A program made the translations under genes and the position numbers. Of a stretch of DNA of 62,880 nt, positions 44,070 to 52,720 are shown piece after piece (positions within the stretch are counted from its first letter, which is position 1; each line of letters begins with the position of its first letter). The notes under the pieces were generated by a model. It saw only the letters and a list, made by a program, of their open reading frames with translations. It had not been told where the DNA came from and made no database searches. This DNA comes from Phocaeicola faecicola (GTDB taxonomy: Bacteria; Bacteroidota; Bacteroidia; Bacteroidales; Bacteroidaceae), in assembly GCF_013618865.1 (NCBI RefSeq), contig NZ_JABSOE010000022.1, forward strand, positions 1 through 62,880, written 5' to 3'.

Positions 44070-47000
44070 ATGAAAGTGAGCAAGTTCTCGCATTTATTCT
44101 TGTTGCTGATGGCTTCAGGAGGTGCAGCTTTTGCGCTTCCGGGAGGATATCCGAACATGGATATCTCATCAGTTTCTGCCCAGGCAGATAAAGTTACGGT
44201 TAAAGGAGTTGTAGTTGATGTTAACGGTGAGCCTTTAATTGGGGTAAGTATTCTTGAAAAGGGGACAACGAACGGTACGATTACAGACATCGACGGTAAT
44301 TTTACATTGACAACTTCCCGTTCGGCATCTTTGGAAGTCTCTTATGTGGGTTATAAAACATTGTCTTTGGCGGTAAAACCGGACATGGGCCGTATTGTAA
44401 TGCGCGAAGACACTGAAGTGCTTGATGAGGTAGTGGTGACTGCATTGGGTATCAAGCGCTCGGAAAAAGCATTGAGCTATAACGTGCAGAAAGTGGACAA
44501 TGAGGCTATTACCGCAGTAAAGGATGCAAACTTTGTAAACAGCCTGAACGGTAAGGTGGCTGGTGTGAACATCCAGCGTAGTGCTTCCGGTGTCGGAGGT
44601 GGTACACGCGTAGTAATGCGTGGTAACAAATCCATCCAGGGTGACAACAACGTATTGTATGTGATTGACGGTATTCCGATGGGTAACCAGGCCGACCGTA
44701 AGGGAGATGGTACAGGATTTGGTTCGGGTACAACTTCCGGTGAAGGTATCGCCAACTTTAACCCGGAGGATATTGAAAGCCTTTCTGTACTGACCGGACC
44801 TTCGGCTGCCGCTCTGTACGGTGCGAGTGCTGCGAACGGAGTCATCCTGATCAATACAAAGAAAGGTGCTGAAGGAAAGACACGCGTGAATGTATCTTCA
44901 TCTGCAGAGTTCTCCAAGCCGTTTGTGATGCCGGAATTCCAGAATACATATGGAAATGTAGCGGGAGAGGCTTCTTCATGGGGAGCCAGACTGGATACTC
45001 CTTCTTCATTCAACCCGGTTGATTTCTTTAATACGGGTACTACATTTACCAATTCGTTCAACCTTTCTACAGGTAATGCCAAGAACCAGACTTATCTTTC
45101 TGGAGCGGCAGTTAACTCGAAGGGAATTGTTCCGAACAACAAGTATCACCGTTACAATGCGATGGTCCGCAATACTTCGAAACTGTTCAAGGATAAGTTG
45201 ACAGTGGACGTATCGTTCAGTTATGTACGTGAATATGCCAACAACATGTTGTCTTACGGTACTTATTTCAACCCGATCGTGGGATTGTACCTGTATCCGA
45301 GAGGCGAGAACTTTGAAAAGGAAAAGTATTTCGAACGCTACGATGCTGAACTGGGCTACAACGTACAGTCTTGGGGACCGGGTGATTTCGGTATCGCTGC
45401 ACAGAACCCTTACTGGATTGCATACCGCAACATTCGTCCGGAAGTAAAAGACCGTTATATGATGTATGCATCTTTGAAGTATGATATTACCAGTTTCCTG
45501 AATGTAACGGCACGCGGACGACTGGACAATACTTATACTGAGAAAGAAGACAAGCGCTATGCTTCGACTAACGGTACGTTTGCCAAACCTAAGGGAAGAT
45601 ATTCATACTCTAATCAGAGTTTCAAGCAGAAATATGCGGATATCATGGTGAACTTCGACAAACAGTTTGCAGAACTGTATCATGCAACGGTCAATGCGGG
45701 TGCTTCGTTCGAAGAATATGATACCAAGGGAAGAGGTTACGGCGGACAGTTGCTGCTGATTCCGAATAAGTTTACTTATGACAACATTGACCCGACTACC
45801 GGTGCTCCTTACCAGGATGGAGGTGACAGCCGTAAGATGAATGCAGCCGTATTTGCTTCTGCAGAACTCTCCTGGAGATCGGCTCTGTTCCTGACACTGA
45901 CCGGACGTGCGGACAAACCGTCACAGTTGGTAAATACTCAGCATCCGTGGATTTTCTATCCGTCAGTCGGTGTGTCTGCACTGGTTACCGAACTGCTTCC
46001 GGAAAATATCAAGGAGGCTATCTCGCCGACATTGAGTTTCCTGAAGGTGCGTGCTTCTTATACGGAAGTAGGTTCTCCGATTCCATATACCGGATTGACA
46101 CCGGGTACGATTACCAGAGAACAGGAAGGTGGAGTCATTAAGCCGTATAAGTATTATCCGTTGTCGGATCTGAAGCCGGAAAGAACACGTTCTTATGAAT
46201 TGGGTATTGACAGCAAGTGGTTTAATAATACAGTTTCAGTAGGTGTAACATTATATAAATCAAATACATATGACCAGTTGCTTGAAGCAAAACTTCCGGA
46301 ATCTGCAGGATATGACTTCTTGTTTGTTCAGGCAGGTAATGTAGAGAACCGGGGTATTGAGCTTTCATTGGGATATGACCAGACTTTCGGAAACGGATTT
46401 AATTACTGTACTTCGTTTACGGCTACTGCCAACCGCAACAAGATTATCAGCCTGGCTTCGAATGTGCTGAATCCGGTAACGGGAGAATACATCGACCTGA
46501 GTGATATCCGGGTAGGACGTTTCCGCCTGCGTGAAGGAGGTGAAATCGGTACTATCTATGCGGAAGAGCGTCTGAAACGTGACCAGGACGGATATATCAT
46601 TTACAATGAAGGACAGCCGCTGACTACCGAATCAACCGAACCTTATAAACTGGGTAGTGTGAACCCGAAGTGGAACCTGGGATGGAGAAACGGATTCTCT
46701 TATAAAGGATTTAACTTCAACTTCCTGTTGACAGCCCGTCTGGGTGGTATCGTGATTTCAAAGACACAGGCGATGCTTGACCAGTATGGTGTTTCCAAGG
46801 CTTCTGCCGATGCACGTGATGCCGGAGGCGTGATGGTAGGAAATGTACTGGTACAGCCAAAGGATTATTATGAATCAGTAGTAAACCTGGATGCTTATAA
46901 TACCTATTCAGCTACCAATGTGAGACTGCAGGAAGCAAGTCTGGGATATACATTCCCGAACAGATGGTTCAAGGGTACTTCTTTCAATAATGTGAACCTG

Positions 47001-47153
47001 TCGGTTTATGGAACCAACTTGTGGATGATTTACAACAAGGCTCCATTCGATCCGGAACTGACGGCTTCTACAGGTACATTTGGCCAGGGATACGATTACT
47101 TTATGTTGCCTAGTCAGAGAACCATTGGTGTAAGTTTGAAATTTGGATTTTAA
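44070..47153 (+). CDS. SusC-like TonB-dependent outer membrane transporter
   Basis: This 1027-residue outer membrane receptor has a signal peptide (LFLLLMASGGAAFAL), a CarboxypepD_reg-like domain near 47-130 (VKGVVVDVNGEPLIGVSILEKGTTNGTITDIDGNF.. SYVGYKT), a plug domain with LDEVVVTALGIKRSEKALSYNVQ and NSLNGKVAGVNIQRSASGVG, and a long beta-barrel ending in an aromatic residue (SLKFGF). It lacks the STN domain used for signalling to an anti-sigma factor. With SusD next to it, it should import oligosaccharides cut by the GH18 enzyme encoded downstream. It opens a four-gene locus. Confidence 0.97.
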   Translation: MKVSKFSHLFLLLMASGGAAFALPGGYPNMDISSVSAQADKVTVKGVVVDVNGEPLIGVSILEKGTTNGTITDIDGNFTLTTSRSASLEVSYVGYKTLSLAVKPDMGRIVMREDTEVLDEVVVTALGIKRSEKALSYNVQKVDNEAITAVKDANFVNSLNGKVAGVNIQRSASGVGGGTRVVMRGNKSIQGDNNVLYVIDGIPMGNQADRKGDGTGFGSGTTSGEGIANFNPEDIESLSVLTGPSAAALYGASAANGVILINTKKGAEGKTRVNVSSSAEFSKPFVMPEFQNTYGNVAGEASSWGARLDTPSSFNPVDFFNTGTTFTNSFNLSTGNAKNQTYLSGAAVNSKGIVPNNKYHRYNAMVRNTSKLFKDKLTVDVSFSYVREYANNMLSYGTYFNPIVGLYLYPRGENFEKEKYFERYDAELGYNVQSWGPGDFGIAAQNPYWIAYRNIRPEVKDRYMMYASLKYDITSFLNVTARGRLDNTYTEKEDKRYASTNGTFAKPKGRYSYSNQSFKQKYADIMVNFDKQFAELYHATVNAGASFEEYDTKGRGYGGQLLLIPNKFTYDNIDPTTGAPYQDGGDSRKMNAAVFASAELSWRSALFLTLTGRADKPSQLVNTQHPWIFYPSVGVSALVTELLPENIKEAISPTLSFLKVRASYTEVGSPIPYTGLTPGTITREQEGGVIKPYKYYPLSDLKPERTRSYELGIDSKWFNNTVSVGVTLYKSNTYDQLLEAKLPESAGYDFLFVQAGNVENRGIELSLGYDQTFGNGFNYCTSFTATANRNKIISLASNVLNPVTGEYIDLSDIRVGRFRLREGGEIGTIYAEERLKRDQDGYIIYNEGQPLTTESTEPYKLGSVNPKWNLGWRNGFSYKGFNFNFLLTARLGGIVISKTQAMLDQYGVSKASADARDAGGVMVGNVLVQPKDYYESVVNLDAYNTYSATNVRLQEASLGYTFPNRWFKGTSFNNVNLSVYGTNLWMIYNKAPFDPELTASTGTFGQGYDYFMLPSQRTIGVSLKFGF

Positions 47154-47176
47154 TTGACGATTAACTGTTTAATAAT

Positions 47177-48796
47177 ATGAAAATCAAGAAATATATATTC
47201 CCGGTGGTTTCATTGTTGGCATTGGCTTCATGCAATTATCCGGAAGTCAACACAAATGTGTATGGAATCACTGAAGAAGAAATGAAGCAGGGAGGCTTGC
47301 TTTACGGTGCTCCGTTCATGGATATGCAAAAACTGGTTATCCCAATCGGTTCACCTACCGAGACCACAGGACCCGGAAATGACCTTGCCAATACGGATAT
47401 CATGTCGGGAGGTAACTATATCGGTTACTGGGGTATGAACAATAACTGGAACTTTAATACGGAGGCGAGCTGGAACTTTACGGAACCTCGTATGAATTAT
47501 GCTTATCAGAACCTGTATTCAAAATTGTTCAGATCGTGGAACAGTATTTATAAATATACTAAGGATTCGGAAGACCCGGCTGACAAGCAGGTGGAAGCAT
47601 TGGTAAATGTAGTAAAGGTAGCCGGATGGTTGCGTGCTACTGACGTGTTCGGACCGATTGTATATACCAAAGCGGGAGATGGAGACATTGCTCCGAAACT
47701 GGATAAGCAGGAAGTGGTATATAAGACAATGATGGCAGATTTGCACAATTCTGCAAAAACATTGAGCCAGGTTACTTCAAAGGTGCTTTCTGCATATGAT
47801 GTCATTTATGATGGAAATGCGCAGAACTGGGCGCGTCTGGCAAACTCGTTGTTGCTTCGTATGGCTGTGCGGGTACATTTCAAGGATGAGGCTTTGGCAA
47901 GAGAATATATCGCAAAGGCTTTGGATCCGCAATATGGTGGAGTAATCGAGAATGAATCTCAGGAAGCTAAGATTCAGAGTACGGAAAAGATGCCGCTGAT
48001 GAACTCCATGCTGCCTATGGTAGTAGATTATAAGGAGGCTCGTCTGGGAGCTACTATCTGGGCGTATTTGTCTGGTTATGGTGATCCACGTCTGAATGCG
48101 TACTTTACAGAAGGTGTGTATTGGGGATCAGCCGATTTCTATGCAATCGCTCCAACCAGTGATAAAGCAAAGAGGGAGGGAGCAAATTCGGCTGAATATG
48201 CAGCTCGTCCGAAAGTGGATGCCAATTCACCGTTGTTCTGGTTCCGTGCTTCGGAAACCTATTTCCTTAAAGCTGAGGCTGCTTTGTATGGCTTTATTTC
48301 AGAAGATGTACAGTCTCTGTATGAGGCAGGAGTAACTCAGTCGTTCAAGGAAAATGGGGTAAGTCTTGGCAGTTACCTGAGTAATGAGAAACTTCCTAAA
48401 GATGCTACAAGAGATGTGCTGAAATTCAACTATGGTTACACTTGCGTAATCAGTACAGGAAATGTGGCTCCTAAATGGAATGCAGGTGCAGGAAAGGAAA
48501 AGCAGTTGCAGCAAATCATTACACAGAAATACCTGGCACTGTATCCGAATGCGGTAGAAGCTTGGACAGAATATCGTCGTACTGGTTATCCGTATTTGAT
48601 GAAGCCGGCGGACAAGAGTGCCTACTCTCGTATCAATGGAGAAGCGAGTATGATTACACCCGAGCGTTTCCGCTTCTCTCCGCAGGAATATGGTACAAAC
48701 CCGAACATGTCTGAGGTACCAAGCTTGTTGGAAGGAGAAGACCAGGGAGCTACTCGTTTGTGGTGGGTACGCAGTGACAGACCTAAACAACCTTAA
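47177..48796 (+). CDS. SusD-like surface lipoprotein (SusD/RagB)
   Basis: The 539-residue lipoprotein (LLALASC, Cys19) is the lid that binds glycans on the SusC barrel. The N-terminal TPR-like helices appear around residues 95-200 (YSKLFRSWNSIYKYTKD; EALVNVVKVAGWLRATDVFGPIVYTKAG) and the C-terminal part RFSPQEYGTNPNMSEVPSL is the family end. It follows susC by 23 bases. It fits the SusD_2 branch, which is common beside GH18-containing loci. Confidence 0.93.
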   Translation: MKIKKYIFPVVSLLALASCNYPEVNTNVYGITEEEMKQGGLLYGAPFMDMQKLVIPIGSPTETTGPGNDLANTDIMSGGNYIGYWGMNNNWNFNTEASWNFTEPRMNYAYQNLYSKLFRSWNSIYKYTKDSEDPADKQVEALVNVVKVAGWLRATDVFGPIVYTKAGDGDIAPKLDKQEVVYKTMMADLHNSAKTLSQVTSKVLSAYDVIYDGNAQNWARLANSLLLRMAVRVHFKDEALAREYIAKALDPQYGGVIENESQEAKIQSTEKMPLMNSMLPMVVDYKEARLGATIWAYLSGYGDPRLNAYFTEGVYWGSADFYAIAPTSDKAKREGANSAEYAARPKVDANSPLFWFRASETYFLKAEAALYGFISEDVQSLYEAGVTQSFKENGVSLGSYLSNEKLPKDATRDVLKFNYGYTCVISTGNVAPKWNAGAGKEKQLQQIITQKYLALYPNAVEAWTEYRRTGYPYLMKPADKSAYSRINGEASMITPERFRFSPQEYGTNPNMSEVPSLLEGEDQGATRLWWVRSDRPKQP

Positions 48797-48827
48797 ATGA
48801 ATAATTAAGTCGATAAATAGTAATATT

Positions 48828-49934
48828 ATGAAATTAATGAAATATTTCGGCGCACTGCTTATTGCGTCAAGTTTTGTAGGATGTTCTGACTGGAACACTC
48901 CGGAAAGAGAGGTTTTCGAAAACCAGGAAGGCCTTGAAAAATATATACCGTTGTTGGAGGCAAAAACTGAAGCAGACCTGACTCCAACCATGAGAGAGTA
49001 TTTTGCCAAAATCCGTGAATACCGTAAGACACCTCATGTGAAGGGATTCGGATGGTTGGGTAACTGGACAGGAAAGGGTAGCAATGCTCAGAACTATCTG
49101 AAGATGTTGCCGGATAGTGTAGACTTTGTTTCACTGTGGGGTACTCGCGGTAATCTTTCTGAAGACCAGAAGACTGACTTGAAGTTCTTCCAGGAAGTAA
49201 AGGGATGTAAGGCTTTGCTTTGCTGGATTGTGCAAGACTTAGGGGACCAGATGACACCTCCGGGAAAAGACCCTCGTACTTATTGGATTACAGAACAGGG
49301 TCAGGGTGATTTCAGCAAAGGTGTAGTGGCTTATGCCAATGCAATCTGTGATACGATTGAGAAGTATAATCTGGATGGCTTTGATTTGGACTATGAACCG
49401 AATTATGGTCATAGTGGAACTTTGGCAAATGGAAGTATTATCGGCCCGAACTCTGGACAGAATCAGAACATGCATCTTTTCATTAAGACTATGTCTGACC
49501 GTCTGCGCCCGGCCGGAAGAATGTTTGTGATGGATGGACAGCCTGATTTGCTTTCTACGGAGACTTCAAAAATGGTAGATCATTACATTTATCAGGCATA
49601 CTGGGAAAGAAGCACAGGTTCTGTAATCCGAAAAATCCAAAAAGGTTCTCATTTGGAGGACTGGGAACGCAAGACCATTCTGACTGTGGAATTTGAACGT
49701 GGTTGGCGTACCGGTGGTGTTTCGGGATATACAAGTGTGCGTTCCGAAATCAATGCACTGCCGGAAGGTCGTCAGATTCTGGACTATGCAACAATGGACT
49801 TACCGAGCGGACGCAGAATCGGAGGTGTCGGAACTTATCATATGGAGTACGACTTTGCCAATGACCCTCCTTATAAATGGCTGAAGATGGCACTTAATTA
49901 TGGAAATCAATTATTCCCAGGAAATTTTGACTAA
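48828..49934 (+). CDS. GH18 endo-beta-N-acetylglucosaminidase-like lipoprotein
   Basis: The 368-residue lipoprotein (SSFVGC, Cys19) carries the GH18 catalytic sequence DGFDLDYE at residues 183-190, with Glu190 as proton donor and Asp186 and Asp188 supporting substrate-assisted catalysis. The sequence also has LLCWIVQDLGDQ and later IYQAYWERSTGS typical of Endo F/S-like enzymes. It probably cuts the chitobiose core of N-glycans on the cell surface. All catalytic acids are present, so it is not one of the inactive GH18-like binding proteins. It is the only enzyme in the locus, suggesting that imported glycans are broken down by enzymes elsewhere. Confidence 0.9.
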   Translation: MKLMKYFGALLIASSFVGCSDWNTPEREVFENQEGLEKYIPLLEAKTEADLTPTMREYFAKIREYRKTPHVKGFGWLGNWTGKGSNAQNYLKMLPDSVDFVSLWGTRGNLSEDQKTDLKFFQEVKGCKALLCWIVQDLGDQMTPPGKDPRTYWITEQGQGDFSKGVVAYANAICDTIEKYNLDGFDLDYEPNYGHSGTLANGSIIGPNSGQNQNMHLFIKTMSDRLRPAGRMFVMDGQPDLLSTETSKMVDHYIYQAYWERSTGSVIRKIQKGSHLEDWERKTILTVEFERGWRTGGVSGYTSVRSEINALPEGRQILDYATMDLPSGRRIGGVGTYHMEYDFANDPPYKWLKMALNYGNQLFPGNFD

Positions 49935-49956
49935 TTAAAGAAGAATAGATTATATT

Positions 49957-51135
49957 ATGAAAAGAAATATTTACTTAGGCATCCTTCTCGGGGGGCTGAT
50001 GCTGACTGGATGCCAGAATGAATTATATAAAGATCCGGTAGCTGACTATCAGTCGGGACAAGGAGCATATATTGCAAGTGATGAGATGACTCAGATTTTT
50101 GTGGAAGAGGGCAAGGAAATATTGGTGAAGAATATTATTCTGAACCTGACACAGAAAGAGGATGCTGAAAATACGATTCAGGTAGAGGTAGGCAGCCAGG
50201 CACAGCTGGATGCGTATAATAAAAAGCATGCTACAGAATATCTGATGCTTCCTCCAGAAATGTATGAGGTATCTAAGGAAGTGAAATTCGGTGCTTTGAT
50301 GGCTTCGCAGATTCTTCCGCTGAAACTGAAAAATGTGAAATTCTCCTTACAGGGTAATTATGCATTGCCTGTGAAACTGGGAGGGGGAAGTATCAGTGCA
50401 ATTCCCGGACAGGATGAGGCTTTGCTGGTATTGGAACAGCGTATTAATACGAAGTGCTTGAGAATGAGTGGTAGCGGAAGCGAGAAGGCTGATATGTTCC
50501 CGAATGATTTCAAGGTAGATCAGTGGACAATGGAAATGATGATAAACCGTTCTCAATATCGCTTAAACAACCGTGCTCTTGGAGGAACTAAACTGGTTCC
50601 CGGTTCAAGTACATTGGATGAAATTTATACTCGGTTTGGAGATGTAACCATTGATCCGAACCAGTTGCAGATGAAGACCGGTAGTTCTCAGATTGATGTG
50701 CCGAAAGACAAGTTTGCCGCACAGCCTAATGAATGGTATATGTTGGCTTTCGTATACGACGGTAAGAAAAATTCTATTTATGTAAATGGTGAACTGGTGG
50801 CCGACCGTGAAATCCGTACCGGCCCTTATGGCATGATCGGTTTCTGGATCAGTGGAGCGAATGAACTGATTCGTGAAGTTCGTTTCTGGAAAACGGCACG
50901 TACACCGCAGCAGTTGAAAGCCTATGCTTGGAAGATGGTTGACGGAAATGATGACAATCTGTTGTTGTATTATCCGCTGAACGGTAAGAAGAGAAATGTA
51001 GAGACCGGTGAAATTACGGAGGATGAATCACAACTTTGGGACTGGAGTAAGAATGGCAAGCATTTGCCTAAACCGTCAGGCGCTATTTTTGACGATAACA
51101 ATGGTGACGGCTTTACTTTCCCGTTGGATAAATAA
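49957..51135 (+). CDS. DUF1735/LamG-domain glycan-binding lipoprotein
   Basis: The 392-residue lipoprotein (GGLMLTGC, Cys19) begins with a beta-sandwich of the DUF1735 kind (YIASDEMTQIFVEEGKEILVKNIILN.. NKKHATEYLMLPPEMYE) and continues with a LamG/concanavalin-like domain from about 170 to 335 (FKVDQWTMEMMINRSQYRLNN; NEWYMLAFVYDGKKNSIYVNGEL; GFWISGANELIREVRFWKTARTP). These domains usually bind glycans at the surface. It follows the GH18 gene by 22 bases and ends the locus; no catalytic motif is seen. Confidence 0.85.
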   Translation: MKRNIYLGILLGGLMLTGCQNELYKDPVADYQSGQGAYIASDEMTQIFVEEGKEILVKNIILNLTQKEDAENTIQVEVGSQAQLDAYNKKHATEYLMLPPEMYEVSKEVKFGALMASQILPLKLKNVKFSLQGNYALPVKLGGGSISAIPGQDEALLVLEQRINTKCLRMSGSGSEKADMFPNDFKVDQWTMEMMINRSQYRLNNRALGGTKLVPGSSTLDEIYTRFGDVTIDPNQLQMKTGSSQIDVPKDKFAAQPNEWYMLAFVYDGKKNSIYVNGELVADREIRTGPYGMIGFWISGANELIREVRFWKTARTPQQLKAYAWKMVDGNDDNLLLYYPLNGKKRNVETGEITEDESQLWDWSKNGKHLPKPSGAIFDDNNGDGFTFPLDK

Positions 51136-51162
51136 TAACTGAATTCGTTAGATAATATTGAG

Positions 51163-51203
51163 TGGCAGGAGATATCTGAAAGGATGTTTCCTGCCATTTG
51201 TTT
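51163..51203 (+). terminator. Terminator of the SusCD-GH18 locus
   Basis: TGGCAGGA (51163-51170) pairs with TCCTGCCA (51189-51196), followed by TTTGTTTAT. Confidence 0.75.
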
Positions 51204-51359
51204 ATAATCATTAAAGGGCAAAAACGCTGTGCAGTAAAATGAAAAATCTGCCATTTCATTATAAAGAAGAGGCAGGTTTTAGCGGCTTTTGTTCCCTGTT
51301 TTAGGGAAACCCCTATACTGAAATAGGGAATTTCTGCATGCGGATCTGTAGATTCTTCT

Positions 51360-51367
51360 TATCTTTG
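51360..51367 (+). promoter_or_regulatory. -7 promoter box of the aromatic-rich protein gene
   Basis: TATCTTTG matches the consensus perfectly and lies 43 bases before the start at 51411. Confidence 0.65.
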
Positions 51368-51410
51368 TATTGGATAAAAAGGAAGTGATAACAATTAAAA
51401 ACAGATGCAT

Positions 51411-52700
51411 ATGAAAGGAAGAATATTGGCTTCGTTGGTAATGGCCTGCTTGCCGTGGCTGGCTATGGCACAGAGTAATGACGACCTCTATTTCGTTCCG
51501 AAGAAGGAGAAGAAAACGGAAAAGAAGGTAGAGAAGGCACCTGTGACGAAGCAGAATACTACAACGGTGTATGCAGCTCCCGGTTCTACGGTCGTAGTGA
51601 AAGATGCGGCGGGAAATACGCGTGACATTGATGAATACAACCGGAGGTTTACGGCAAGGGACAATAAGTTCTCGGTGCAGAATGATACACTTTATATTGA
51701 AGAAAAGCCCTACGGTGAACGCGGCGAATGGGTGAATGGATTTGAAGGTACACAGGACGACTATGAGTATGCCATGCGTATCGTACGTTTCCGCAGTCCC
51801 CGTTATGCGATTCCGGTAAGCAGCCCGTTGTACTGGGACGTGGTGTACGGTGCTTATCCGTCGTGGTACTGGAACGTGTACGACGATGGAATGTATGCGT
51901 ATATGTTCCCGACTTCCAGCAACCCGTTGTGGTGGGACTGGAGATGGAACTGGGGTATTTCAGGACCGCATTGGAGCATCGGATTCAACTGGGGACCGTC
52001 ATGGTATAGCAGCTGGTATTCTCCGTCGTGGTATGGAGGTTATTGGGGCGGAAGCTATTGGGCCGGTTACTGGAGCGGATACTGGAATCATTATTGGGGC
52101 TATTGGGGTCCGGGATGGCATCATCATCCTCCTTATTACGGATGGGCCGGAAGTGGCTGGAGCCGTCCGGGATATACGGACAACCGTCCTTCGAGATATA
52201 CCAATTATACCTCTTCCCGCAGAAGTGGGGTTTCTGATGGCAGATACATTGTGCCTTCGGGCAGTTCTTCTTCCCGCAGGGGAGCTTCTATCGGAAGGGT
52301 AGTCACTCCGGGAAACAATAACGTTTCCGTATCTGTACGTCCGTCGGGACCGTCTACCCGTCCGTCCGGAGGAGTGGGCAACATGGATCGTGTGGGAGTC
52401 AGCTCAGACCGTTTGAGACCGTCGTCAGGAACCGTTACCCGTCCGTCGAGAGGTGGCAATTCCAGTTACGTACGTCCGAGCAGTACGGTAGACCGGACCG
52501 GATCAATCTATAACCGTCCGAGCAGCACCCGCCGCAGTTCCGACTATAACCGTTCGAACAGCAGGGTAGGTAATACCAACTCGTACAGTCCTAGAACTTC
52601 AGGCAGTTCGTTCTCACGAGGAAGCAGCAGTACCCGCAGTTCAATGGGTGGAGGAAGTGTCCGTTCAAGTTCAAGAGGAGGCGGATCAAGTAGAAGATAA
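51411..52700 (+). CDS. Secreted Trp/Tyr/Gly-rich low-complexity protein
   Basis: The 429-residue product has a signal peptide (ILASLVMACLPWLAMAQS), a Lys/Glu linker (residues 28-45), an ordered region with a DIDEYNRRF.. segment to about 138, then an extreme block rich in Trp, Tyr, Gly and Ser (about 139-253; about 22 Trp in roughly 112 residues, for instance GGYWGGSYWAGYWSGYW). A Ser/Arg/Gly-rich tail (255-429) follows. I do not know a family. Similar composition occurs in adhesive or condensing proteins, but this is only an analogy. It lies 20 bases before a FadL-like outer membrane protein gene, so both may be co-expressed. Start: the ATG at 51411 begins the signal peptide; one at 51405 is also in frame. 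Confidence 0.72.
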   Translation: MKGRILASLVMACLPWLAMAQSNDDLYFVPKKEKKTEKKVEKAPVTKQNTTTVYAAPGSTVVVKDAAGNTRDIDEYNRRFTARDNKFSVQNDTLYIEEKPYGERGEWVNGFEGTQDDYEYAMRIVRFRSPRYAIPVSSPLYWDVVYGAYPSWYWNVYDDGMYAYMFPTSSNPLWWDWRWNWGISGPHWSIGFNWGPSWYSSWYSPSWYGGYWGGSYWAGYWSGYWNHYWGYWGPGWHHHPPYYGWAGSGWSRPGYTDNRPSRYTNYTSSRRSGVSDGRYIVPSGSSSSRRGASIGRVVTPGNNNVSVSVRPSGPSTRPSGGVGNMDRVGVSSDRLRPSSGTVTRPSRGGNSSYVRPSSTVDRTGSIYNRPSSTRRSSDYNRSNSRVGNTNSYSPRTSGSSFSRGSSSTRSSMGGGSVRSSSRGGGSSRR

Positions 52701-52720
52701 GCAGGATTGACTGATAAAAA

